From: JADKFD01 sp050250665
GTDB taxonomy: Bacteria; Pseudomonadota; Gammaproteobacteria; Xanthomonadales; SZUA-5
Reading direction: 5' to 3'
NCBI GenBank assembly: GCA_050250665.1
Contig: JBFWOF010000006.1
Span: 62,001 to 126,000, forward strand
Length of the DNA: 64,000 nucleotides
The translations under genes and the position numbers were made by a program. Below, in pieces: positions 44,489 to 54,175 of the stretch. Position 1 is the first letter of the stretch; the number at the start of each line of letters is the position of its first letter. The notes beneath the pieces were generated by a model. That model saw only the letters and a list, made by a program, of their open reading frames with translations, had not been told where the DNA came from and made no database searches.

Positions 44489-45252
44489 GGCTGCAGTTCC
44501 ACCCATACCGGTGCGTGGTCGGAGGGCCGCTCCCAGCTGCGGGGTTCGCGATCGATACCCGCGGCGCGTGCGCGCTCGCGCAGCGCATCGGAGACCAGCA
44601 CCAGATCGATGCGCAGACCCAGGTTGCGACGGAAACCGGCCTGGCGGTAATCCCACCAGGAGAACTGTCCGCCCTCCTCGTTGAACAAACGGTAGCTGTC
44701 GCTCAATCCCAGCTTCTGCAACTCGCCCAGCGCGGCACGCTCGGCGCTGGAACAGAGAATCTTCTCGTGCCAGGCGCCGGGATCGTGGACATCGCGATCG
44801 TCCGGCGCAATGTTGAAATCGCCGAGCACCACCAGCTGCGGATAGCGTTTGATTTCATCGGCCAGCCAGTCGCGCAGGGCGCCCAGCCAGGCCAGCTTGT
44901 AGGCGTATTTCTCGCTGCCCACTTCCTGGCCGTTGACCACGTAGAGGTCGATCACACGGATGTCGCCGACGGTGGCCGCCAGCACCCGCCGCTGCGGGTC
45001 GTCGAACCCAGGAATGTCGTAAATCGGGTCGACGGCCTTGGTGCGCGTCAGCAGGGCCACGCCGTTGTAGGTCTTCTGGCCGCTGACCAGCGCGCGGTAA
45101 CCGGCGCCTTCGATGGCCTCGTGCGGGAAATCGTCTTCGACCATCTTGATTTCCTGCAGCGCAACGATGTCCGGCTGGGCGCTGTCCAGCCAGTCCATCA
45201 GGTGCGGCAGACGCACTTTCAGCGAATTGACGTTCCACGAGGCGATCTTCAT
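44485..45252 (-). CDS. xthA: Exodeoxyribonuclease III
   Basis: A 255-residue AP endonuclease/3'-5' exonuclease for base-excision repair in the cytosol. The endonuclease/exonuclease/phosphatase fold is clear: MKIASWNVNSLKVRLPHLMD at the start (N7), LQEIK with the metal-binding E34, GYRALVSGQKTYNGVALLTR, GDFNIAPDDRDVHDP (Asp/Asn active site) and the C-terminal SDHAPVWVEL with catalytic Asp-His. Length matches the family (about 255-268). The gene is first in a two-gene unit with the UPF0149 gene and divergent from the aldehyde dehydrogenase (110-base shared promoter region). Confidence 0.96.
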   Translation of the reverse strand: MKIASWNVNSLKVRLPHLMDWLDSAQPDIVALQEIKMVEDDFPHEAIEGAGYRALVSGQKTYNGVALLTRTKAVDPIYDIPGFDDPQRRVLAATVGDIRVIDLYVVNGQEVGSEKYAYKLAWLGALRDWLADEIKRYPQLVVLGDFNIAPDDRDVHDPGAWHEKILCSSAERAALGELQKLGLSDSYRLFNEEGGQFSWWDYRQAGFRRNLGLRIDLVLVSDALRERARAAGIDREPRSWERPSDHAPVWVELQP

Positions 45253-45362
45253 GGCTTGATCATAGCCAATGCGCGCCGATGGGGAAGGGCTGCTTCGGCC
45301 TCGATCAAACCCTCCACACGGGCGGGCCTATACTGAATCCCTGTTTGCCTGAGGCTACGACT

Positions 45363-46775
45363 ATGGACGGCACCACGCCCGATCTGCTTACTCCGATGCT
45401 GCAGCGCCAGCGCCTGGCCCATGCGCAGCGCACACCGGATTACGCCCAGCGCATGGACGATCTCAAGCGCTTGCGCGCGGCGGTGAAGAAGCACGCCGAA
45501 GACATCGTCATCGCGATTGCCGCGGATTTTGGCCGGCGTTCGCGCCACGAGACCCTGATCTCCGACGTGATGACGGTGCTGCACGATATCGATTACACCA
45601 CCCGTCGGCTGAAGCGCTGGATGAAACCCAGTCGGGTGGCCACCGATCCGCAGTTCTGGCCGGCTCGCTCGCGCGTGCGCTACCAGCCGGTCGGCGTGGT
45701 CGGCATCATCGCGCCGTGGAATTACCCGGTGAATCTGGCGCTGATGCCGCTGGTGGCGGCGCTGGCGGCCGGCAATCACGCCATGATCAAGCCCTCCGAG
45801 CTGACGCCGCAGACCTCGGATCTGCTGAAATCGATGCTGGGCGAGATCTTCCCTGAAGATCGCGTTGCGGTGGTTCTGGGCGGACCGGAAGTCGCCGCCG
45901 AGTTCTCCGCCCTGCCCTTCGATCACCTGTTCTTCACCGGATCGACCACGGTCGGTCGCATCGTCATGCAGGCGGCAGCGCGCAATCTGACGCCGGTGAC
46001 GCTGGAACTGGGCGGCAAGTCGCCGGCCATCGTCGCCCATGACTATCCCATCGCCACCGCGGCGGCGCGGCTGGCGTCGGGCAAGTTCCTGAATGCCGGT
46101 CAGACCTGCATTGCGCCCGACTATGTGCTGTGTCATTCGTCCAGGGTGGACGAACTGGTGGCGGCGCTGGAGCGCGAAGTCCGTGCGCGCTATCCCTCGC
46201 TGAGTCAGACGCCCGATTACACCAGCGTGGCCAACGACCGGCACTACGCCCGACTGGGAGCGCTGGTGGCCGAGGCCGAAGCCGGTGGCGCCAGGGTGAT
46301 TGCGATCAATCCGGGTGGCGAGGTGCTGGATCCGGCGAGCCGCATCTTCCCGCCGACGCTGCTGCTGGGCGCACCGGCAGACAGCCGCGTGATGCGCGAG
46401 GAGATCTTCGGGCCGATCCTGCCGATCCTGCCCTATGAGCATCTGGACGAAGCCATCGCCTACGTCAACGCCCACGATCGACCGCTGGCCCTGTATCACT
46501 TCGATCTGGACAGCGCCCGCGTCGAGCAGGTGCTGGATCGAACCATTGCCGGCGGCGTCAGCATCAACGACTGCGTGCTGCACATCGCCCAGCCGGCGCT
46601 GCCCTTCGGCGGCATCGGTCCCTCGGGCATGGGCCACTATCACGGCCGCCACGGCTTTCTGACCTTCTCCAAGGAGAAGCCGGTGTTCTATCAGGCGCGC
46701 TGGTCTTCGTTCTCGCTGCTGAAGCCGCCGTACAAGAAACTGGCGGATACGGTAATCGGTTTTCTGACGCGCTGA
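45363..46775 (+). CDS. Aldehyde dehydrogenase (coniferyl-aldehyde-dehydrogenase-like)
   Basis: A 470-residue NAD(P)-dependent aldehyde dehydrogenase. Glu215 in TLELGGKSP and catalytic Cys249 in GQTCIAPDY are present, with IIAPWNYPVNLALMPLVAAL (114-133), FFTGSTTVGR and EIFGPILPILPY. The short N-terminus, the PDY after the Cys and the hydrophobic C-terminus (SLLKPPYKKLADTVIGFLTR) match class-3/CalB-like enzymes acting on aromatic or fatty aldehydes; the C-terminus may touch the membrane. The ATG at 45363 follows GAGGCTACGACT. Substrate cannot be fixed. Confidence 0.92.
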   Translation: MDGTTPDLLTPMLQRQRLAHAQRTPDYAQRMDDLKRLRAAVKKHAEDIVIAIAADFGRRSRHETLISDVMTVLHDIDYTTRRLKRWMKPSRVATDPQFWPARSRVRYQPVGVVGIIAPWNYPVNLALMPLVAALAAGNHAMIKPSELTPQTSDLLKSMLGEIFPEDRVAVVLGGPEVAAEFSALPFDHLFFTGSTTVGRIVMQAAARNLTPVTLELGGKSPAIVAHDYPIATAAARLASGKFLNAGQTCIAPDYVLCHSSRVDELVAALEREVRARYPSLSQTPDYTSVANDRHYARLGALVAEAEAGGARVIAINPGGEVLDPASRIFPPTLLLGAPADSRVMREEIFGPILPILPYEHLDEAIAYVNAHDRPLALYHFDLDSARVEQVLDRTIAGGVSINDCVLHIAQPALPFGGIGPSGMGHYHGRHGFLTFSKEKPVFYQARWSSFSLLKPPYKKLADTVIGFLTR

Positions 46776-46793
46776 ATGCGCCAGGTCGATGGA

Positions 46794-47192
46794 GCCTCGC
46801 ACGCCGAGGCTCCCGTAGAGCGGAGCTTGCTCCGCTGCTTCTGCCGGGCTTGGATTTAGCTCTGGTGGGTCCAGACTTGTCTGGACGCTTTTGGGCGAAG
46901 AGCGCCCAGCGCATCCTGCCGAGCAAGCTCGGCACTACAAAGGCCTCGCACGCCGAGGCTCTGGTAGAGCGGAGCTTGCTCCGCTGCTTCTGCCGGGCTT
47001 GGGTTTAGCTCTGGTGGGTCCAGACTTGTCTGGACGCTTTGGGGCGGAATGAGGGGAAGAGCGTCCAGACAAGTCTGGACCTACAAGAGCGGCACAGTCT
47101 GGACCTACAAGAGCCGCACATCCTGCCGAGCAAGCTCGGCACTACAACGGCCTCGTACACCGTGGCTTTGGTAGAGCGGAGCTTGCTCGGCC
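46794..47192. repeat. Tandem 149-base repeats with embedded palindromes
   Basis: A unit starting GCCTCGCACGCCGAGGCTC begins at 46794 and again at 46943 (period 149), with a partial third copy near 47151. Each carries CGGAGCTTGCTCCG and GAGCAAGCTC hairpins and the GTCCAGACTTGTCTGGAC palindrome (46868-46889, 47017-47038), with an inverted copy at 47060-47084. The same palindrome fills the gap at 5568-5740. It separates the convergent aldehyde dehydrogenase and Calx-beta genes. Confidence 0.85.
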
Positions 47193-47239
47193 GTCTTCCC
47201 AGGGGCCAGCGCGCCGCTTCGGGCGCGCTGCCCGGCAGA

Positions 47240-50200
47240 TCATCTACGGCGCATGAGATTCAGCCCTGCCAGCGACAGCATCAGCGCCATCAGCAGGAGC
47301 AATGCCCGCGGATCGTTGACCGGCACCGGAGTGGGTTGGTCGTCGCCGAGTATCGTGCCCATGCCCTGGGCATCGGCAATGCTGGCCCCGACTGCCGCGG
47401 AGAGATTGACGCTGAAGGTCTCATCGGGCTCGACCATGGTGTCCGGGATGACATTGATCACCAGCGTGGCGCTGGTCGCACCCGGCACTATGGTCAGAGT
47501 GCCATTGCTGGCGACGTAGTCGGGCGGCGCCGTGGCGGTGCCGTCGGCAGTCTGGAAGTTCACCGTCATGGCGCTGGCCGAGGGATTGCTGCTGCTGACC
47601 GTGAACACGAAGGGCGTCGGGGCACCCGCACCGCGTGAGGCCAGACCTTCGTACTGGGTGACGTCATCGATGCTGAGACTGGCGCTGTCGTCATTGACGA
47701 TGGTGCCGGTGGCGCTGCCCGTGGCAATGCTGCCACCCTGCGGGTTGCTGAGAATGACCTGCAGGTTCTCGTCGGGCTCGACCAGATTGTCGCCGATCAC
47801 GGTCACGGCGATGGTCTGGCTGGTCTGGCCACCGGCAAAGGTCAAGGTACCGCTGGCCGCGAGATAGTCCGCCGGCGCGGTGGCGCTGCCATCGGCGGTA
47901 GCGAACTGCACGCTGACCGGATCCTGCACCGGGTTCGACAGGGTCGCGGTGAAGGTCAGCGTCGAGGTTCCCGAGTTGCCTTCGGCAATCGCACCGCCGG
48001 TCAGCGTCAGCGTGGCACTGTCGTCATTGCTGATCGTTCCGATACCACTCGCGAGAATCACCGGCTGACCGCGGTTGTTGCCGGCGATCAGATTGAGCGT
48101 AAAGCTCTCGTCGGCTTCCACCGTCAGATCGCCATTCACCAGTACCGTTACCGTGGCGCTGGTGGCCAGGGGCGCAAAACTCACCGATACCGGTGCACCC
48201 TGGGCGATGGCGCTGTAATCGGTCGGGGCCGACGCAGTGCCGTCGACGGTGTAAGCCAGGAAATCGAGGGCGAAGGCCGAGGGATTGCTCAGACTGACCG
48301 TGAACACGGCATTGGCAGTACCGGCATTGCCTTCGACCACGGCGATGTTGTCCACACTCGGCGTCGGCGCGGCATCGTCATCCAGGATCTGACCTGCGCC
48401 CTGGCCGTCGGCTAACGCGGCATTGACGGCGTTGCTCAGATTGACGACGAATCCCTCGTCATTTTCATCGATGTCATCGCGGGTCACCGGCACACTGATG
48501 GTCTGGCTCAGGGCGCCGCCATTGACGAAGCTCAGCTGCCCGCTGGTGGCGGTGAAGTCGGTGCCGGAAATCGCCGCGCCCGAAGCCGTGCCGTAGTCGA
48601 CCGTCACCGGCAACCCGGCCAGCGGCTCGCTGCTCAGCGTCACCGTGAACACCGCGTTGGTGCTGCCGGCACCGGTGCCTTCCACCACGGAGACATCATC
48701 GATACTGATATCGATGGCGACATCGTCGTTGAGGATGGTGCCGGTGCCGGTGGCGAGCACACCGCCGCCACGCATGCCGGCCTCGGTTACGTAGACTTCG
48801 AAGATCTCGTCGGGCTCGACATCAAAGTCGCCGTTGACACTGACCGGGACTGTCTGACTGGTCGACAGCGGCGGGAAACTGACCAGCGTGCCTGGCGCAT
48901 TGATTTCGGTGTAGTCGCTGCCCGCGGTGGCAGTGATACCGACGGTGTAAACCAGATAGTCCATCGTCTGCGACGAGGGATTGCTCAGCGTCATTGTGAA
49001 GGTGAAATTGCTGCTGCCGCTGTTGCCTTCGTTCTGGCTGATATCGTCGATGGACACGGCCGGAACGCCGTCGTCGTTGAGAATGGTGACGACGCCCTGA
49101 TTGTCGGCGACCACAGCCCCCGTGGCTGCCCCGAGATTCAGGGCGAAACTCTCATCGGCCTCGAACACCAGATCGCCGTTGATCGTCACGTTGATCACGC
49201 CACCCATGGCGCCCGGTCCAATACTCAGGGTGCCGGCGGTGCTGATGTAATCGTTGTCGGCCACGGTAGCGCTGAGGTTCGCCGTGGAGTAGTCCACGAA
49301 GACACCGCCCGCCGGCGCGGGCGCATCCAGCGACACGGTCACAGCGACTACGTTCGGTCCGGCATTGCCTTCGGCCGCGGAGACATCGGCAATGGTGATG
49401 TTCGGCACCACCGCGTCGTCGTTGAGGATGGTCCCGGTGGCCGCAGCCGAGAAGATGTCGCATTCGAAGGGTTCGCCATAAGCGGAGACCTGGAAGGTCT
49501 CGTCGGCTTCGATATCGGTGTCGCGAAGGATGGTGACGTCGAAGGTTGCCGTGGGTGATCCGCCGGGAATGGTCACCGGAATGTTGAAGTCCTCGACATA
49601 GTCGACGCCACCGGTGGCGGTGAAGGCACCACCGTCGATGGTCTCAATTCTGAAAACGCAGTCTTGGGCGATGACCGTCGAGATGGTCGCGGTGAAGGTC
49701 AGCGTCGTGGTTCCCGGCGGGTTGCCTTCGAGGATGCTGGCTTCGGCGATGCTCACCACCGGCACATCATCGTTGAACAGGGTCACGACCGCCTGGTTGT
49801 CGACCACATTGGCATTGGTGGCGAAACCCAGATTGATCAGGAAATCCTCGTCACCCTCGATGGTCAGATCACCGTTGATGGTGACGTCGATGGTGCCGCT
49901 CATGGCGCCGGCGGCGATGACCAGCGTACCGCTGGCTGCCACGTAATCGTTGTCGGCGGCGGTCGCGGTGTCGTCTGCTGTGGCGTAGGGAATCGAAACG
50001 CCGCCGGCAGGCGCCGCGGCATCAAGGCTGACCGTGATCGACAGCGTGGCCGGACCGCCGTTGCCCTCGTCCGTCTGGACATCGGCGATGCTGACATTGG
50101 GGAAGCCGGCCGGATCGGCACAGCTGGTGCTGGCAGTCGGGTTGGGCAGGCCCGGCGAAGCGCAGCGTGGTGACAGGTCGACGTTGTTGACGTTGCTGTC

Positions 50201-50713
50201 GCTGCCGTCGGGAAAGCGGGCAATGGCCTGGAACGCGACCGAGCCGGAGTCGATCAGTCCGGTTCCGCTCGACTCCACGTAGGGCGCGCCACTGTTGCCC
50301 TCATAGGACACGGCATCCACCAGCACGCCGCTGAGGCGCAGGCCCACGGCATCGGGTGCGCCGCTCTGGATGAAGTCGGTATTGGGCGCGTCGTCCAGAT
50401 CGCAATTGGCCACGGTCGCTGCATTGGCGCAGATGACGTAGTAGTCGCCCGCTGCCAGATTCACATTCGGCAGGTCGATAGTGTCGTAGACCGCGGCGCC
50501 TCCGGCATTGCCATTGACCAGTTCGACCGTGTAGTTGTCGAGATTGACGCTGACGGCACCTACGTTCTTCAGTTCGAGATATTCGGCGGTATCGCTGCCG
50601 GGCTGATCGTAGTCGATCTCGTTGATGACCACCTGGGCGGCGAGCGGCGATGCGCCAAGGGCGGCGCAAAGAACGACCAAGGCCTGAGTGGCGCCCGAAC
50701 GAAGGAATGGCAT
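47240..50713 (-). CDS. Surface protein: lamin-tail domain plus eight Calx-beta domains
   Basis: A 1157-residue exported protein. The start at 50713 (MPFLRSGATQALVVLCAALG) gives a signal peptide ending SPLAAQ. Residues about 28-175 are a lamin-tail domain (VVINEIDYDQPGSDTAEYLE... YYVICANAATVANCDL). Eight Calx-beta domains follow, each starting with S-I-x-D-V-x-x-x-E-G-N and ending in I-L/V-N-D-D (for example VSIADVQTDEGNGGPATLSI, PNITIADVSAAEGNAGPNVV, SVDNIAVVEGNAGTANAVFT). The last 30 residues, VPVNDPRALLLLMALMLSLA then GLNLMRRR, are one membrane helix plus an Arg cluster, as in IPTL-type C-terminal sorting signals. So it is probably sorted through the inner membrane and displayed; Calx-beta domains bind Ca2+. 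Confidence 0.9.
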   Translation of the reverse strand: MPFLRSGATQALVVLCAALGASPLAAQVVINEIDYDQPGSDTAEYLELKNVGAVSVNLDNYTVELVNGNAGGAAVYDTIDLPNVNLAAGDYYVICANAATVANCDLDDAPNTDFIQSGAPDAVGLRLSGVLVDAVSYEGNSGAPYVESSGTGLIDSGSVAFQAIARFPDGSDSNVNNVDLSPRCASPGLPNPTASTSCADPAGFPNVSIADVQTDEGNGGPATLSITVSLDAAAPAGGVSIPYATADDTATAADNDYVAASGTLVIAAGAMSGTIDVTINGDLTIEGDEDFLINLGFATNANVVDNQAVVTLFNDDVPVVSIAEASILEGNPPGTTTLTFTATISTVIAQDCVFRIETIDGGAFTATGGVDYVEDFNIPVTIPGGSPTATFDVTILRDTDIEADETFQVSAYGEPFECDIFSAAATGTILNDDAVVPNITIADVSAAEGNAGPNVVAVTVSLDAPAPAGGVFVDYSTANLSATVADNDYISTAGTLSIGPGAMGGVINVTINGDLVFEADESFALNLGAATGAVVADNQGVVTILNDDGVPAVSIDDISQNEGNSGSSNFTFTMTLSNPSSQTMDYLVYTVGITATAGSDYTEINAPGTLVSFPPLSTSQTVPVSVNGDFDVEPDEIFEVYVTEAGMRGGGVLATGTGTILNDDVAIDISIDDVSVVEGTGAGSTNAVFTVTLSSEPLAGLPVTVDYGTASGAAISGTDFTATSGQLSFVNGGALSQTISVPVTRDDIDENDEGFVVNLSNAVNAALADGQGAGQILDDDAAPTPSVDNIAVVEGNAGTANAVFTVSLSNPSAFALDFLAYTVDGTASAPTDYSAIAQGAPVSVSFAPLATSATVTVLVNGDLTVEADESFTLNLIAGNNRGQPVILASGIGTISNDDSATLTLTGGAIAEGNSGTSTLTFTATLSNPVQDPVSVQFATADGSATAPADYLAASGTLTFAGGQTSQTIAVTVIGDNLVEPDENLQVILSNPQGGSIATGSATGTIVNDDSASLSIDDVTQYEGLASRGAGAPTPFVFTVSSSNPSASAMTVNFQTADGTATAPPDYVASNGTLTIVPGATSATLVINVIPDTMVEPDETFSVNLSAAVGASIADAQGMGTILGDDQPTPVPVNDPRALLLLMALMLSLAGLNLMRRR

Positions 50714-50815
50714 CACGAATCCCCGAATGCATGTTGGATACAAGGGAGGATTCTGACCGCTGCCCGCGCTCTGGAATAGAGCCGCCGGGCGGAAAGCAGC
50801 GTTTGCAGCCTGGAT

Positions 50816-51469
50816 TCAGCTGCGTCTGTAGCCGATGGCTTCAGACAAGTGCTGGGTACTGATCCGGTCTGCGCTGGCCAGATCGGCCACCGTGCGTGCC
50901 AGACGCAGGATGCGGTGATAGGCGCGTGCCGACAGGTTGAGCTTGTCGATGGCGCGTTCGAGCAGCTTCTGATCGGCGCTAGTGAGCTGACAGTCGCGCA
51001 TCAGTTCGCGGGTGCCCAGCAGTGCATTGGGCTTGCCGGCCCGATCCAGCTGCAACTGGCGTGCGGCCTGTACTCGGGCGCGAACCGGCTCGGTGGACTC
51101 GCCCGCCGGCCCGTGGTTGGACAGCGCCGTGGTCGGCTGCCGCGCCACCTCGATCTGGATATCGATCCGGTCCAGCAAGGGGCCGGACACCCGGCTGCGG
51201 TAACGGGCCACCTGTTCCGGCGAGCAGTGGCAGCGCCCTGAAGAATCGCCGAAATAGCCGCAGGGACAGGGGTTCATCGCAGCGACCAGCTGAAAGCGCG
51301 CCGGAAATTCCGACTGTCGGGCCGCGCGGGAAATGATGATGCGGCCCGATTCCATCGGCTCGCGCAGCACTTCGAGCACGCTGCGGTTCCACTCGGTCAA
51401 TTCATCGAGGAACAGCACGCCGTGATGCGCCAGGGAGACTTCTCCGGGGCGCGGATGGCCGCCACCACC
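50816..51469 (-). pseudogene. comM: comM (YifB family AAA+ helicase), 3' part, cut by transposon
   Basis: The C-terminal ~218 residues of ComM remain: GGGGHPRPGEVSLAHHGVLF, LDELTEWNRSVLEVLREPME (Walker B), the zinc-like block NPCPCGYFGDSSGRCHCS, arginine-finger/sensor region RVSGPLLDRIDIQIEV and the C-terminal Mg-chelatase-like helical end. Upstream of the glycine run the ComM sequence stops and transposon sequence begins. The N-terminal two-thirds with Walker A are not in the window. ComM promotes branch migration in natural transformation, so the host probably lost that step. Confidence 0.9.
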
Positions 51470-51531
51470 GGTGACAATTGGCAGAGTAGTTGCCACTGTT
51501 CCCACGGCGTTTCCGCGTTGGGACAAAAGGC

Positions 51532-52278
51532 ATGCGTGCAAAGCAGTTGCAACCACCCGTCGAAGTCGAGGACACTAGATTCGAGTTCGTCGCCAGTGAC
51601 GCAACCGGGTACCCAAGACGCTTGCCTCCTGTTCGAAAGATTGGTCTAGGACGTCGGGCACTGACAGGTCTCATGCCGAGTCAGAAACTGTCCTTTGGGA
51701 CGGTCGGCCACTTTGAATCGTCGTTGGAGAGAGATTTCTTCGCACTTCTGGAGTTCAATGCGGATGTTCTTGGCTGGGACCCGCAGCCCGTTTCGATTCC
51801 TGTCCCAGGCCAAGGATCGTACGTACCTGATGTGCTGGTGCAATGGCTTGGTCGATCCCGCGAAGAGGGAGACGTCGAGTACGTCTTGTATGAGGTCAAA
51901 TATCGTCACGAGCTTCGCGAGCACTGGAACGAGTTGAGGACGCGCTATCGAGCAGCAAATAGGTTCGCGCGAGCTCGGGGTTGGAAATTTAGATTCATGA
52001 CTGAAGATCGCGTTAGAACCCCTGCCTTGTTCAACGCGAAGTTCTTGCTGCCGTACCTCCGAGATCCGGCAAACGTTGAGGATGGATTACAGTTGCTGCA
52101 TGCCTTGCAGGTATTGGGGGAGACGACGCCAGCGGAACTTCTACTCGCATGTTCTGCCGACCCCTGGGTTCGTGGTCGTCTTGCGACCACTCTTTGGCGG
52201 CTTGTTGCGGCCCGTACCGTCGGTGCCGATCTTGGAACGATGCTGACCATGAGCTCGGTGATTTGGCATGCCCACTAA
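51532..52278 (+). CDS. tnsA: Tn7-like transposition endonuclease TnsA
   Basis: A 248-residue endonuclease that cuts the 5' ends of the transposon, working with TnsB for cut-and-paste movement. The catalytic layout of TnsA is visible: E66 in FESSLERDFF, D100 in SYVPDVLVQW and the E-x-K motif EVKYR (E121, K123). The C-terminal ~110 residues form the TnsA winged-helix part that contacts TnsC. The ATG at 51532 lies within the terminal region of the element and gives the normal length. It overlaps tnsB by 11 bases. In the Acinetobacter nomenclature this corresponds to tniC. Confidence 0.88.
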   Translation: MRAKQLQPPVEVEDTRFEFVASDATGYPRRLPPVRKIGLGRRALTGLMPSQKLSFGTVGHFESSLERDFFALLEFNADVLGWDPQPVSIPVPGQGSYVPDVLVQWLGRSREEGDVEYVLYEVKYRHELREHWNELRTRYRAANRFARARGWKFRFMTEDRVRTPALFNAKFLLPYLRDPANVEDGLQLLHALQVLGETTPAELLLACSADPWVRGRLATTLWRLVAARTVGADLGTMLTMSSVIWHAH

Positions 52279-54175
52279 CGAACTGAAGCCGATCGCCACA
52301 GGGTCTGTTGTTGTTCTTGATCGCGCACAGTACCGGATTCGCCACTTCATCGACCTAAGTACAGTTTTAGCAGAGGCAGAAGACGGGTTGCTCGTGCGCC
52401 TTGAGGTCCGCCGCATTCTCGCAGCTATGCAAGTTTCGTCTGAGAGTTCCGAAGGTGAGAACGAACAAATGCCGGCGGACGGCTTTGAAAAACTCGACGG
52501 TGCGTCTTGGGCCGTCGCCCAGCAGCGCGCAGAGATTCTAGCGCCGCTGGCAAATATGACCCGCCCATCCAAAGCATTGGTTTCGGAAGTTGCTGTCCAG
52601 CTTGGGGTGGATGTGGTTACGGTCTACCGATGGCTCAAGCGCTGGAAGAGAACAGGCTCCATTGCCGACCTAGCACCACACCGCCCGTCAGGGGGACGAG
52701 GAAAGAGCAGACTCAAGCCAGAGGTCGAAGCGGTCCTCTCCCAGGCAATAGAGGAGCTCTTCCTCACGCAGCAGCGGCTCAAGCCGTCTCGTCTAATGCT
52801 CGATGTTGCAATGCGCTGCAGGCGAATGAAACTTGATGTCCCGAACGAAAGTACACTGCGTCGTCGGATCGCTCGATTGTCGGAGAGACTGGTAGTAGAA
52901 AAACGTCTAGGCCGCAAAGTCGCAACCGACCGTTTTGACGCAAGACCAGGTCGGTTTGAAGGTGCTGATTGGCCCAATGCAGTTTGGCAGATTGATCACA
53001 CTCCTTTGGATGTTGTAATCGTCGACGATGTCTATCGCAGGCACATTGGTAGACCGTGGCTCACCGTAGCAATCGATGTCTATTCGAGGTGTATTGCTGG
53101 CTTCTATCTTTCCCTGGACAAACCCAGTGAGGTTTCCGTCGGAATGTGTCTAGTCCACGCAATGCTCGGCAAGGACGGGTGGTTGGCTGCGTTAGGAATA
53201 GCGAGCCCTTGGCCAATGTACGGGAAGCCCGACACGGTCCACGCGGACAACGCAAAAGAATTCCACGGTGAGATGCTAAGCAGAGCGGCTAGCCAGCATG
53301 GTTTTCGACTTGAATGGAGAATGGTCGGCGCACCTCATTGGGGTGGCCACATTGAACGACTGATTGGGACAACCAACGCTGAGGTTCAAACATTGCCGGG
53401 TACAACTTTTGCGAACGCGGCCGTAAGAGGACGCTACAAGCCGCATGAAGAAGCAGTTATGACCTTTGCAGAGTGCGAGCGGTATATCGCTGAGTACATC
53501 TGCGGCGTCTATCACGTTTCAATACACTCCGGTCTCGGACGTCCCCCAATACGTCAGTATGAAATGGGCATACTAGGGGATGGGAATTTTCCCGCGCGCG
53601 GGTTGCCGCCACCGATTGCAGATGGGAAGCGACTCAAGCTGGATTTTCTCCCAATTATCAAAAGATCGGTGCAATCATACGGCCTTGCAGTTGATGGCAT
53701 TCGATACTACGACAACATACTTGACAATTGGGTTGGGCGTCGAGATCAGAGCACACAAAAGCCCATGAGTTTCGTAATTCGGCGTGACCCCAGAGATATA
53801 AGTCAGGTCTGGTTCCTGGACCCCACTAGTGATAGATATTTTCCGGTTCCATACCGAAATCTCTCGTTGCCCCACATGACACTCTGGGAGCTTCGAGAGG
53901 TCCGAGCGCAGTTACGAAAGGAAGGTCGCGCGGAGGTTGACGAAGATTTGATTTTTTCCACCTACGAGCGATTGAACCAGCTGAAGAAGGATGCCCAGGC
54001 CAGCTCCGTTAAGGCACGGCTCGCTATGCAAAAACAAAGAGAGCGTCCCCGCCGGAAGGCGATCGAGGATGCGCAGATCGGCTCGAAGAAAGCCGAGGGC
54101 AAGAATCCGCTTGACGGTGATGAAGTTTGGGGAGTGGATGAAATTCAGCCATTCGCCGTCAAGCTATCGACATGA
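52268..54175 (+). CDS. tnsB: Tn7-like DDE transposase TnsB
   Basis: A 635-residue transposase of the Mu/Tn7 class that cuts and joins the 3' ends. An N-terminal helix-turn-helix part (SEVAVQLGVDVVTVYRWLKR, about 106-125) precedes the rve core: D243 in VWQIDHTPLD, D327 in TVHADNAKEF and E363 in GGHIERLIGTTN. The Mu-transposase C-terminal beta-barrel follows (about 470-550), then a lysine/arginine-rich tail that contacts TnsC. The start at 52268 overlaps tnsA. Its TGA overlaps the ATG of tnsC (ATGA), so the operon is translationally coupled. All catalytic residues are intact. Confidence 0.93.
   Translation: MPTNELKPIATGSVVVLDRAQYRIRHFIDLSTVLAEAEDGLLVRLEVRRILAAMQVSSESSEGENEQMPADGFEKLDGASWAVAQQRAEILAPLANMTRPSKALVSEVAVQLGVDVVTVYRWLKRWKRTGSIADLAPHRPSGGRGKSRLKPEVEAVLSQAIEELFLTQQRLKPSRLMLDVAMRCRRMKLDVPNESTLRRRIARLSERLVVEKRLGRKVATDRFDARPGRFEGADWPNAVWQIDHTPLDVVIVDDVYRRHIGRPWLTVAIDVYSRCIAGFYLSLDKPSEVSVGMCLVHAMLGKDGWLAALGIASPWPMYGKPDTVHADNAKEFHGEMLSRAASQHGFRLEWRMVGAPHWGGHIERLIGTTNAEVQTLPGTTFANAAVRGRYKPHEEAVMTFAECERYIAEYICGVYHVSIHSGLGRPPIRQYEMGILGDGNFPARGLPPPIADGKRLKLDFLPIIKRSVQSYGLAVDGIRYYDNILDNWVGRRDQSTQKPMSFVIRRDPRDISQVWFLDPTSDRYFPVPYRNLSLPHMTLWELREVRAQLRKEGRAEVDEDLIFSTYERLNQLKKDAQASSVKARLAMQKQRERPRRKAIEDAQIGSKKAEGKNPLDGDEVWGVDEIQPFAVKLST

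Noticed and set aside
46794..47192. CRISPR-like array
   Set aside because: The repeats are two or three 149-base units with hairpins and no unique spacers. No cas genes are present in the window.
51473..51550. Defined TnsB binding sites at the transposon end
   Set aside because: GACAA...AGTTGC occurs twice but with different spacing (15 and 23 bases), and the right end is not available for comparison, so I mention it without annotating sites.
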